A stretch of 10,438 nt of DNA from Lachnospiraceae bacterium (lineage in GTDB: Bacteria; Bacillota; Clostridia; Lachnospirales; Lachnospiraceae): NCBI GenBank assembly GCA_016297945.1, contig JAEDFR010000082.1, positions 1 to 10,438 of the forward strand, given 5' to 3'. The translations under genes and the position numbers were made by a program. Shown here piece by piece: positions 4,602-10,438 of the stretch. Below the pieces are notes generated by a model. The model saw only the letters and a program-made list of their open reading frames with translations, did no database searches and was not told the DNA's origin. Numbering within the stretch: the stretch's first letter is position 1; every line of letters starts with the position of its first letter.

Positions 4602-6116
4602 ATGATATTCAATTAAAATGTCCTCTGGTGGTTTTCCTTTCAAGCGTTCCTCTTTGGCTTTTTCCAATCGTTGCTTTTTCTGTGCTTCTTTGGTGGCTTT
4701 TTGTAATTCCGTCATCATAGCCTCTTCCATTTTCCGCAATTCACAAGCACAACGCCACTCGTCCGCTATATCGGTATAAATTGCCTCGTTCCAAAATCTT
4801 GTAATATCCCACCTATCGCCTTTATCTTCATTATAAACGGTATTTGATACATTCTGCATTGCTCTCGGCAGGGTATGTCCTGCACTTTCATACACTTGAA
4901 AGAATGAAGCAGGAGCAATAATGCTCTTATCGTCTTTTTCTATTCCGTGCAGGAGTAAAGTAATATATGTATGTCTTCCGTCGTGTATTCTGCCATAAGG
5001 CAACTCTTCCTTTTTGGCTTTCTTTCGGCATTTATTGATATAAGCGTAAATTTCTTTCCATTTACGAGATACTTTTCCAGTGTGGCATACATAATTTTGC
5101 AGGAGATTGATTTCCCACTGCATAACAAAATCATCGGGTGCAACTGGTCTGCCCAGTATAGCCTCCTGCCATTCCTTATATAGCGTTAAAACCGCATATC
5201 CTGCTTTATGCAATTCAATCTCACGAACCTTTTCACGCTTTGGCAGTTTTACGGTGTCTTTCGTTACCAACTGAACACGGTTATGGCAAATAGTAACCCT
5301 TCTGGTTTCCCAGTTTATGTCTTTCCACATCAATCCACATAACTCGCCTCGTCTAAGTCCTTGCGTCATAGACATTACAACCAGATACAAAAAGCTAGGG
5401 TCTTCCAGTGAGCAGGCTTCTATTATCAATTCATTTAACTGCTTGTAATCAAGTGCCGAGGCTTTGTATTCCTTTTGTGGTGCTGAAATTTCTGCACCAA
5501 TCACGACATTTTCACTTACGCCATATCTCACTTTATCTTTCAACATATAATCCCAGATTTGCTTTAAATGGGTTTTATACTTTTCAATGGATTTTCTGGA
5601 AATACCTTTCTTTTCCTCAAATTCAAAATATTCCTCAATCTGTGCGGTCTGGATTGTCTTTACAAATGTTGTACGCTCACCATTAAAGAACCTTTTGAAA
5701 TGGTCTGTCTGTATGCGTAATTGTTCAATATAACTGTCTTTAATCTTTCCCTTTTTGGCTTGCTTTCGCTTCAGTTCAAGAAATTCATCAGCCACATCAA
5801 CAAGACGAATACCCTCATTTTTGAAAACAACCTTTTTCTCTTTAGCTTCTGCCTTTTGTACTTCAATCTGATGAAGCCATATTCTTGCTTCTGCCAATGT
5901 CTTAAAGGTCTTTCTTCGTTTGTCCTGCTTCTTGACAAATTTCTTTAATTTCTCGTCATAGACTTCCACTCTGCCAAAATCGGCAGTAGCCTCATAAGAA
6001 AACTTCTTTCCGTCTTTCAGTTTACGCCTTATGCCCTTTTCAACTGGTTCATAAGTGATTACTTCTTTCTTCTTTGGTGGTTCGCTTTCGTCAAATTTGA
6101 ATACTAATTCTTCCAT
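4599..6116 (-). CDS. int: Tyrosine integrase of the element
   Basis: A 505-residue phage-type integrase that would carry out integration and excision at the att sites. The N-terminal part (about 30-95) has the strand-rich pattern of an arm-DNA-binding domain (S-Y-E-A-T-A-D-F-G-R-V-E-V-Y), followed by a SAM-like core-binding domain (about 105-195). The catalytic domain has Arg255 in G-L-R-R-G-E-L, a beta-hairpin Lys near 290-294, His378 and Arg381 in H-D-G-R-H-T, His414 in A-G-H-T, and the nucleophile Tyr428 in N-T-V-Y. All key residues are present. It is longer than the usual 380-410 residues because of a charged C-terminal tail (about 455-505), which may form a coiled coil. AAAGGAG lies just upstream of the ATG. 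It sits 130 bases from the right att core, the usual position for an element integrase. Confidence 0.95.
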   Translation of the reverse strand: MEELVFKFDESEPPKKKEVITYEPVEKGIRRKLKDGKKFSYEATADFGRVEVYDEKLKKFVKKQDKRRKTFKTLAEARIWLHQIEVQKAEAKEKKVVFKNEGIRLVDVADEFLELKRKQAKKGKIKDSYIEQLRIQTDHFKRFFNGERTTFVKTIQTAQIEEYFEFEEKKGISRKSIEKYKTHLKQIWDYMLKDKVRYGVSENVVIGAEISAPQKEYKASALDYKQLNELIIEACSLEDPSFLYLVVMSMTQGLRRGELCGLMWKDINWETRRVTICHNRVQLVTKDTVKLPKREKVREIELHKAGYAVLTLYKEWQEAILGRPVAPDDFVMQWEINLLQNYVCHTGKVSRKWKEIYAYINKCRKKAKKEELPYGRIHDGRHTYITLLLHGIEKDDKSIIAPASFFQVYESAGHTLPRAMQNVSNTVYNEDKGDRWDITRFWNEAIYTDIADEWRCACELRKMEEAMMTELQKATKEAQKKQRLEKAKEERLKGKPPEDILIEYH

Positions 6117-6149
6117 AGTCTTCTCCTTTTGTTGTGTATTTCAGCCTAT

Positions 6150-6185
6150 GGTAATATTTTTGGTAACATTTTATCATATATTACC
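6150..6185. repeat. Right GGTAAYATTTT repeats, likely integrase arm sites
   Basis: GGTAATATTTTT (6150-6161) is followed directly by GGTAACATTTT (6162-6172). A third, inverted copy (CATATATTACC) lies at 6175-6185. They lie between the integrase start and the right att core, about 78 bases from the core, in the region that must also contain the integrase promoter. Integrase binding here could therefore also feed back on its own transcription (inference). Confidence 0.6.
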
Positions 6186-6245
6186 ACATCACGAAAGCAG
6201 TTTCTATCAGTATTTATGCGGTGTATAAGCCTTTTATTTGCATTT

Positions 6246-6935
6246 TTACACCTTAAACCGATAGCCCACACCCCAGATCGTCTCAATATACTGCGGCTTT
6301 GCGGAATCGTATTCTATCTTCTCGCGAATCTTCTTGATGTGTACGGTAACGGTTGCAATATCTCCGATAGAATCCATATCCCAGATCTCACGGAACAGCT
6401 CTTCCTTGGTATATACATGGTTCGGATGCTCTGCGAGAAAAGTTAGCAGATCAAATTCCTTACCGGTAAATGCCTTCTCCACGCCATCTACCATGACTCT
6501 TCTTGCTGTCTTGTCAATACGAATACCGCGAATTTCAATAATATCATTATTCTTCTGATTGGATCCTACCAGTCTGTCATATCTTGCCAGGTGGGCTTTT
6601 ACTCTTGCAACCAGCTCACTTGGGCTGAAAGGCTTTGTCATGTAATCATCTGCACCCAAACCAAGACCTCTGATCTTATCAATATCATCCTTCTTTGCAG
6701 AAACCATAATAATGGGAATGTTTTTTTCTTCACGGATCCTCTTACAGATTTCAAATCCATCCATGCCCGGCAGCATCAGGTCAAGCACGATCAGGTCGAA
6801 TTCCTGGGACATGGCTGTCTGTAGTCCCTCATCACCTTTATTGCTGATCTTAACTTCAAATCCACTGAGTTCAAGATAATCCTTCTCAAGATCAGCAATT
6901 GCTTCTTCATCTTCAATAATTAATATTCTGCTCAT
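6246..6935 (-). CDS. OmpR-family response regulator, host gene carrying the att site
   Basis: A 229-residue DNA-binding regulator. The receiver domain (1-118) has the acidic pocket I-E-D-E (residues 7-10), phospho-acceptor Asp52 in V-L-D-L-M-L-P-G, Ser79 and Lys101 in M-T-K-P-F-S. The winged-helix domain (about 130-229) contains F-T-G-K-E-F-D-L-L and ends in W-G-V-G-Y-R-F-K-V, the family's typical end. Its last codons form the right att site, and the protein is full length. It follows the histidine kinase by 17 bases with GGAGG in the gap, so the two are one operon. The stimulus and targets are not evident. Kinase-before-regulator order is less common than the reverse. Confidence 0.93.
   Translation of the reverse strand: MSRILIIEDEEAIADLEKDYLELSGFEVKISNKGDEGLQTAMSQEFDLIVLDLMLPGMDGFEICKRIREEKNIPIIMVSAKKDDIDKIRGLGLGADDYMTKPFSPSELVARVKAHLARYDRLVGSNQKNNDIIEIRGIRIDKTARRVMVDGVEKAFTGKEFDLLTFLAEHPNHVYTKEELFREIWDMDSIGDIATVTVHIKKIREKIEYDSAKPQYIETIWGVGYRFKV
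6250..6275 (-). repeat. Right attachment site (attR) inside the response regulator 3' end
   Basis: These bases are the last nine sense codons of the intact response regulator gene (W-G-V-G-Y-R-F-K-V). They match 122-147 at 21 of 26 positions with an offset of 6128. Because the frame, the length and the stop are kept, insertion leaves the regulator protein complete. Integrases that target gene 3' ends typically restore the end with an element-borne copy. Confidence 0.75.
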
Positions 6936-6952
6936 TTCATTTCCTCCGATCG

Positions 6953-8431
6953 TTATTGTGCTTCCTGATATTTTCTGATTACAAAATGCATGCAGGTTCC
7001 TTCGCCTTCCTTACTGGTCGCCCAAATGTAACCACCGTGATCCTCGATGATCTTCTTAACAATAGATAATCCGATTCCGCTTCCACCCTGGGCAGAGTTT
7101 CGGGAAGCATCCGTGCGGTAAAAGCGCTCAAATATTTTGGGCAGATCCTTGGCGGCAATTCCCTTTCCGTTATCCTCGAGCTCCACACGGATAGAATCAA
7201 TCTCGTCCAAAATACGGATATCTATGATCCCCTTTGGTTTATCCATGTATTTCACACTGTTTCCGATAATGTTGTTAATCACTCTCTTAAGCTGCTCAGG
7301 ATCTGCAATGATCATTGTATCCGGCGGCACCAGATTGGAATAATCCAATTCGATATTTCTGGATTCCAGATCAAGTCCAACCTCTTCTATGCAGTCACCA
7401 AAGTATTCCGAAACATTGATTCTGTGAAAATGATAAGGAATCCTGTTGGAATCAATTCCGGAGTAAACCGTCAGCTCGTTGATCAGCCTGTCCATATCAT
7501 TTGCCTTGTTATAGATAGTCCTGATATACTTATCCATCTTTTCCGGTGTATCTGCAACTCCATCCATGATACCTTCCACATATCCTTTAATAGCAGTAAT
7601 CGGCGTTTTCAGATCATGGGAAATATTGCTTACCAGCTCCTTATTCTGCTTTTCCGCAAAAATCTTTTCGTCCGTAGATTCCTTCAGCCGCAGCCGCATA
7701 TCCTCATAGTTACGGTAAAGCTCTCCGATCTCTCCATTTTCTTTATCCGGAAGCATATATTCCAAATTTCCTTCTGCAATATTCTGCATAGCAATATTCA
7801 GTTGATTGATGGGGTCAAAAACACTTTTACTGATCCATTGGGTAAGAAATAAACTGGTTATGATCAATGTAACCATAATGGCAATCGCCATGTCCACAAA
7901 AAGCATTTTCGACAAGACAGAATTTGCCTTGGTAATTACAAAAAAACTTCCCTCACTGCCATCCTGAAAATGAAAATCCATCTGCCGGACAATCTTTTTC
8001 ATATCATCATAATAAATGCTCTGCCCCAGTTCCTTTTCAATGTTCTCCTCCTCATAATCCGGAAGCTTTTCGAAAATCTGACTGGCAGCTAATTCATTGC
8101 CTGCATAATAAAGAGCATCCTGCTTTCGTACAAGAATATAAGATGATTTTCCATCTATTCTTTCATTGATTCGTGCAAGAACTCCCTTATCTTCCAGATC
8201 CGCAGGATGATTGTCCAATATTTCTTTTACCTCAAAAAAGATTTCATCGGAAATGGATTTAGATGCCTGTGTAGGATCTATTAAAATATTGTAATCCTGC
8301 GTTCGTATCCCATACTCCTCCTGTCCCTTTGACAAATATGCACCTATACATAAAAATGCGGTACAGGCTAATACCAGAGGAAGCAGAATAATCGTAAGAA
8401 ACGTGATTACAAGTCTGGTCTTAAATTTCAT
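6953..8431 (-). CDS. Membrane sensor histidine kinase
   Basis: A 492-residue kinase partner of the adjacent response regulator. Domains in order: transmembrane helix (about 7-33), extracellular sensor region of about 140 residues with no motif I recognise, second transmembrane helix (about 177-200), HAMP domain (about 201-253), dimerisation domain with phospho-accepting His272 in S-H-D-L-K-T-P, and an ATPase domain. The ATPase domain has an N-box at Asn387 (I-N-N-I-I-G-N-S-V-K-Y), G1 D-N-G-K-G-I (420-425), an F-box F-E-R-F-Y and G2 G-G-S-G-I-G-L-S (449-456). GGAG lies 7 bases before the ATG. The gene is divergent from the PerR-like gene. An extended -10 (TGCTATAAT on the minus strand, 8472-8480) is a likely promoter. 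Confidence 0.93.
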   Translation of the reverse strand: MKFKTRLVITFLTIILLPLVLACTAFLCIGAYLSKGQEEYGIRTQDYNILIDPTQASKSISDEIFFEVKEILDNHPADLEDKGVLARINERIDGKSSYILVRKQDALYYAGNELAASQIFEKLPDYEEENIEKELGQSIYYDDMKKIVRQMDFHFQDGSEGSFFVITKANSVLSKMLFVDMAIAIMVTLIITSLFLTQWISKSVFDPINQLNIAMQNIAEGNLEYMLPDKENGEIGELYRNYEDMRLRLKESTDEKIFAEKQNKELVSNISHDLKTPITAIKGYVEGIMDGVADTPEKMDKYIRTIYNKANDMDRLINELTVYSGIDSNRIPYHFHRINVSEYFGDCIEEVGLDLESRNIELDYSNLVPPDTMIIADPEQLKRVINNIIGNSVKYMDKPKGIIDIRILDEIDSIRVELEDNGKGIAAKDLPKIFERFYRTDASRNSAQGGSGIGLSIVKKIIEDHGGYIWATSKEGEGTCMHFVIRKYQEAQ

Positions 8432-8471
8432 TGTTGACTCCTGAATTTACGAGGTTTTATCACTTGAATTG

Positions 8472-8480
8472 ATTATAGCA
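8472..8480 (-). promoter_or_regulatory. Extended -10 promoter element for the kinase operon
   Basis: TGCTATAAT on the minus strand, about 40 bases upstream of the kinase start. It has a TG extension and a perfect -10 but no good -35 at standard spacing. Confidence 0.45.
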
Positions 8481-8521
8481 TATACAAAAATGTCAGAATA
8501 TAAAAATTTTATAAAATACTA

Positions 8522-8571
8522 TTGACTTTTTTATCGACTTTGATATACTAATAACAGTAACAGTTACTGTT
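8522..8571 (+). promoter_or_regulatory. Promoter and 19-bp palindromic operator of the PerR-like gene
   Basis: TTGACT (8522-8527), 16-bp spacer and TATACT (8544-8549). Directly downstream is AACAGTAAC-A-GTTACTGTT (8553-8571), a perfect 9-1-9 palindrome covering the expected start site. Fur-family proteins bind inverted repeats of 7-1-7 type, so autorepression by the encoded regulator is the simplest reading. The sequence differs from the AT-only PerR box of Bacillus. Confidence 0.7.
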
Positions 8572-8593
8572 TTAAAAACAGAGAGGAAATTGT

Positions 8594-8980
8594 ATGAATC
8601 TGAAACACAGCAGACAGCGGGATTCCATTTTAGAATTTCTGGCCACCAGAAAGGATCACCCTACCGCGGACACAGTATATATGAATGTCCGTCAGTCCTT
8701 TCCAAACATCAGTCTGGGAACTGTGTACCGGAATCTGACTCTGCTTGCCGACATTGGCGAGATCTCAAGAATCCGGTTAGGCGATGGTGTAGATCATTTT
8801 GATTATGATACTTCACCTCATTATCACTTCATCTGCTCTGAATGCGGAGGGGTTTTTGACCTTAATATGGAGGTTACGGATACCCTTACCAAAGCCGCTC
8901 AGGAAAATTTTGAAGGTAAAATTGAAGGACATGTGACCTACTTTTATGGCCGCTGTAACAATTGTAACCCTAAACACTAA
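8594..8980 (+). CDS. PerR-like Fur-family repressor
   Basis: A 128-residue Fur-family metalloregulator. The winged-helix part (1-75) has R-Q-R-D-S-I-L-E-F-L and I-S-L-G-T-V-Y-R-N-L. The metal-sensing motif H-F-D-Y-D-T-S-P-H-Y-H-F (residues 68-79) is closer to PerR (Asp plus H-x-H) than to Fur or Zur. Two C-x-x-C pairs (Cys81/84 and Cys121/124) form the structural zinc site. His22 matches the position of the oxidisable His37 of Bacillus PerR by context (D-H-P-T-A). PerR senses peroxide by iron-catalysed histidine oxidation. Reverse rubrerythrin and rubredoxin follow in the same direction, with 33 and 57 bases between genes, which supports a peroxide role. The ATG at 8594 follows a GAGAGGAAA ribosome binding site. 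Confidence 0.88.
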   Translation: MNLKHSRQRDSILEFLATRKDHPTADTVYMNVRQSFPNISLGTVYRNLTLLADIGEISRIRLGDGVDHFDYDTSPHYHFICSECGGVFDLNMEVTDTLTKAAQENFEGKIEGHVTYFYGRCNNCNPKH

Positions 8981-9013
8981 AACAAAATTAATTTAAGAAA
9001 AGGAGACAAAATT

Positions 9014-9553
9014 ATGAAATTTGTATGTCAGGTATGTGGTTATGTTCATGAAGGAGATTCTGCACCGGAGAAGTGCCCTGTTTGTAATGCCCCCGCTGAG
9101 AAATTTACCGCTCAGGGTGAAGAAAAGGTATGGGCAGCAGAACACGTGGTAGGTGTAGCCCAGGGTGTATCACAGGATATTCTTGAGGACTTAAGAGCAA
9201 ACTTTAACGGTGAATGTACAGAAGTTGGTATGTATCTTGCAATGGCAAGGGTTGCTCACAGAGAAGGCTATCCGGAAATCGGTTTATACTGGGAAAAGGC
9301 TGCCTGGGAAGAAGCAGAGCACGCTGCTAAATTTGCAGAACTTCTTGGTGAAGTTGTAACAGATTCCACTAAGAAAAATCTTGAAATGAGAGTAGAAGCT
9401 GAAAACGGTGCAACAGCCGGTAAGTTTGACCTTGCAAAGAGAGCTAAGGCTGCAAACCTTGATGCAATTCATGATACTGTTCATGAGATGGCTAGAGACG
9501 AGGCTAGACATGGAAAAGCATTCGAAGGTCTTCTTAAGAGATACTTCAGCTAA
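9014..9553 (+). CDS. Reverse rubrerythrin (peroxide reductase)
   Basis: A 179-residue non-haem iron protein that reduces hydrogen peroxide to water. The rubredoxin-like FeS4 domain is at the N-terminus (Cys5, Cys8, Cys21, Cys24 in C-Q-V-C-G-Y and C-P-V-C), the opposite order to classical rubrerythrin. This is the arrangement known from clostridial reverse rubrerythrins. The four-helix di-iron domain follows, with ligand motifs E-C-T-E-V-G-M-Y (67-74), E-E-A-E-H (99-103) and E-A-R-H (163-166). It is complete. The ribosome binding site is AAAGGAG. It sits between the PerR-like repressor and rubredoxin, its likely regulator and electron donor. Confidence 0.95.
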   Translation: MKFVCQVCGYVHEGDSAPEKCPVCNAPAEKFTAQGEEKVWAAEHVVGVAQGVSQDILEDLRANFNGECTEVGMYLAMARVAHREGYPEIGLYWEKAAWEEAEHAAKFAELLGEVVTDSTKKNLEMRVEAENGATAGKFDLAKRAKAANLDAIHDTVHEMARDEARHGKAFEGLLKRYFS

Positions 9554-9610
9554 ATAGAAACACTTACAAAAGATAAATCTTTCTCTATTGACGAAAGGAG
9601 ACGAGATACC

Positions 9611-9784
9611 ATGAAAAAGTATTTTTGTAATCCCTGTGGCTATACTTATGATCCTGAAAAGGGAGATCCCGAGCATGGTATAAAGCCCGGCACCGCATTT
9701 GAAGATCTTCCTGATGATTGGGTTTGCCCGGTCTGTGGTATCGACAAAAGCATGTTCCAGCCCTGTATCGATAATTACAGCTAA
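9611..9784 (+). CDS. Rubredoxin
   Basis: A 57-residue electron carrier. It reads M-K-K-Y-F-C-N-P-C-G-Y-T-Y-D-P-E-K-G-D-P. The iron ligands are Cys6, Cys9, Cys39 and Cys42 (C-P-V-C-G). The core residues G-T-x-F-E-D-L-P-D-D-W-V-C-P are typical of the family. An extra Cys52 lies near the C-terminus. AAAGGAG lies 12 bases upstream of the ATG. It follows the reverse rubrerythrin by 57 bases in the same direction and would pass electrons to it and probably to the superoxide reductase-like protein next door. Confidence 0.95.
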   Translation: MKKYFCNPCGYTYDPEKGDPEHGIKPGTAFEDLPDDWVCPVCGIDKSMFQPCIDNYS

Positions 9785-9805
9785 GTTGTTTTATCATTAA
9801 ATGAC

Positions 9806-9855
9806 AAAAGAAACCATTGCAACTGTAGTCAACTACCTAAGCAATGGTTTCTTTT
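9806..9855. terminator. Bidirectional terminator after rubredoxin
   Basis: A perfect 15-bp stem (AAAAGAAACCATTGC at 9806-9820, complement at 9841-9855) has a 20-nt loop containing a small GTAG/CTAC hairpin. A and T runs at the outer ends allow use in both directions. It ends the PerR-rubrerythrin-rubredoxin run and the convergent HTH gene. Confidence 0.85.
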
Positions 9856-9899
9856 ATGTCTCAGTAATTCCTTTTCCTTGGCAGATGGGCTTATATTCT

Positions 9900-10438
9900 C
9901 TAAACCTTCTTCTCAAATAACCCATGCTTATTACAGTAATAGTAAATCTTACCATGCCCCTTCACCGGAAAGTTTACTCTCGAATTTCCTTCCGGATATA
10001 GTTTGATCAGGTCAAACTGATCCGCCGTAGCGTAAGCGACAAAAGAGATATAGTGATGCTTTCTCATTTCATGTGGCAGTGAAATACAGTAATCATTTTC
10101 CACTCGCTCAATTTCAATTGTGTGTGCATCATCTGTTTCTTCAACTTCCAGTGCCGGCAGGGAAATTCCACAGCAGCTGACAAGTGCTTCTCCTACCGAG
10201 TGGATAATGTTTCCGCAAATCGGACAAACATATAACTTGGACTTTACGATATTGGCAGAAACATTTCCGTTTACAACATATTCTCCGGAAAGCAGTTCAC
10301 ACACGGAAATCCCCAATGCCTTTGCCAGAGGCTCCAGCAAAGTAATATCCGGAAGCCCTTTGGCTGTTTCCCATTTAGAAATTGTCTTGTGACTTACTCC
10401 GATTAATTCTGCAAGCTCATTTTGTGTCATATGCTGTT
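9900..10438 (-). CDS. HTH-desulfoferrodoxin fusion (superoxide reductase-like), start beyond right edge
   Basis: The frame runs from the right edge. An internal ATG at 10430 lies inside the HTH (Q-H-M-T-Q-N-E-L-A-E-L), and the first helix should lie outside the window. Numbering from that Met: residues 1-50 are a Cro/C1-type HTH (V-S-H-K-T-I-S-K-W-E). Residues 67-90 form a desulforedoxin-like iron site with Cys69, Cys72, Cys86 and Cys87 (C-P-I-C-G-N and C-C-G). Residues 100-176 are a superoxide reductase domain with ligands His103, His120, His126, Cys166 and His169 (P-H-E-M, H-H-Y-I, Y-C-N-K-H-G-L). All five expected iron ligands are present, but the catalytic Lys before the first His is replaced (D-D-A-H). 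It may reduce superoxide, or use the iron centre to sense it and control transcription. Confidence 0.85.
   Translation of the reverse strand, partial: QHMTQNELAELIGVSHKTISKWETAKGLPDITLLEPLAKALGISVCELLSGEYVVNGNVSANIVKSKLYVCPICGNIIHSVGEALVSCCGISLPALEVEETDDAHTIEIERVENDYCISLPHEMRKHHYISFVAYATADQFDLIKLYPEGNSRVNFPVKGHGKIYYYCNKHGLFEKKV

Larger units (their letters stand above)
122..6275. mobile_element. 6,128-bp integrative and mobilizable element inserted at a response regulator 3' end
   Basis: The ends are defined by a 26-nt imperfect direct repeat (122-147 and 6250-6275, 21 of 26 identical, ungapped). Both copies encode the C-terminal end of an OmpR-type response regulator. Inside are a tyrosine integrase next to the right end, a MobV-type relaxase with an oriT-like region, a small HTH regulator, a lipoprotein cargo gene, a large structured RNA candidate and two ORFs of unknown function. 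GGTAAYATTTT repeats lie near both ends, as expected for integrase arm sites. No type IV secretion or coupling protein genes are present, so this is mobilizable and not self-conjugative. The crossover could lie in either identical block (122-129/6250-6257 or 139-147/6267-6275). The period is 6,128 bp either way. Confidence 0.8.

Noticed and set aside
9284..9676. 130-codon minus-strand frame across rubrerythrin
   Set aside because: Shadow of the rubrerythrin and rubredoxin genes, which have clear family motifs.
1..10438. CRISPR array or tRNA as integration target
   Set aside because: No regular direct repeats with spacers were seen, and the att site is a protein-coding end, not a tRNA end.

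Overview
The window reads as low-GC Clostridia DNA, probably Lachnospiraceae. The signs are AT-rich codon use, strong GGAGG-type ribosome binding sites, a reverse rubrerythrin with a stand-alone rubredoxin, and a PerR-like regulator. The family assignment is inference, since no rRNA or other phylogenetic marker is present.

Layout. Bases 1-109 hold the start of an RluA-type pseudouridine synthase gene (minus strand, running off the left edge). Bases about 122-6275 are a compact integrative and mobilizable element inserted at the 3' end of an OmpR-type response regulator gene. The same 26-nt stretch, encoding W-G-V-x-Y-R-F-K-V before a stop, occurs at 122-147 and 6250-6275 (21 of 26 identical, no gaps, offset exactly 6128). 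The element is therefore 6,128 bp wherever the crossover fell. Bases 6246-10438 are host chromosome.

Element content, left to right: left-end repeats; a small Cro/C1-type regulator (minus), divergent from an SH3-domain lipoprotein gene (plus); a MobV-type relaxase (minus) with an oriT-like hairpin region and a 46-residue ORF upstream; a roughly 600-nt region without a credible ORF that folds on paper into a multi-domain structured RNA on the plus strand and ends in a GC-rich terminator; a 121-residue ORF of unknown function behind a repeat-rich control region; and a 505-residue tyrosine integrase (minus). There are no conjugation genes, so transfer would need a helper element. The structured RNA is the most interesting unexplained feature. 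Four copies of TCAATTTTTGA bracket it, two on each side.

Host content: a histidine kinase and response regulator pair transcribed leftwards. Before the insertion the response regulator stop probably lay about 8 bp from the pseudouridine synthase start, so the element appears to have split an operon. Divergent from the kinase is a peroxide-defence cluster: a Fur/PerR-like repressor with a perfect 19-bp palindrome at its own promoter, then reverse rubrerythrin and rubredoxin. Convergent with these is a gene joining an HTH domain to a complete desulfoferrodoxin-like (superoxide reductase) module, cut by the right edge. Rubredoxin is the usual electron donor to both rubrerythrin and superoxide reductase, so these four genes make a coherent oxygen-defence locus.
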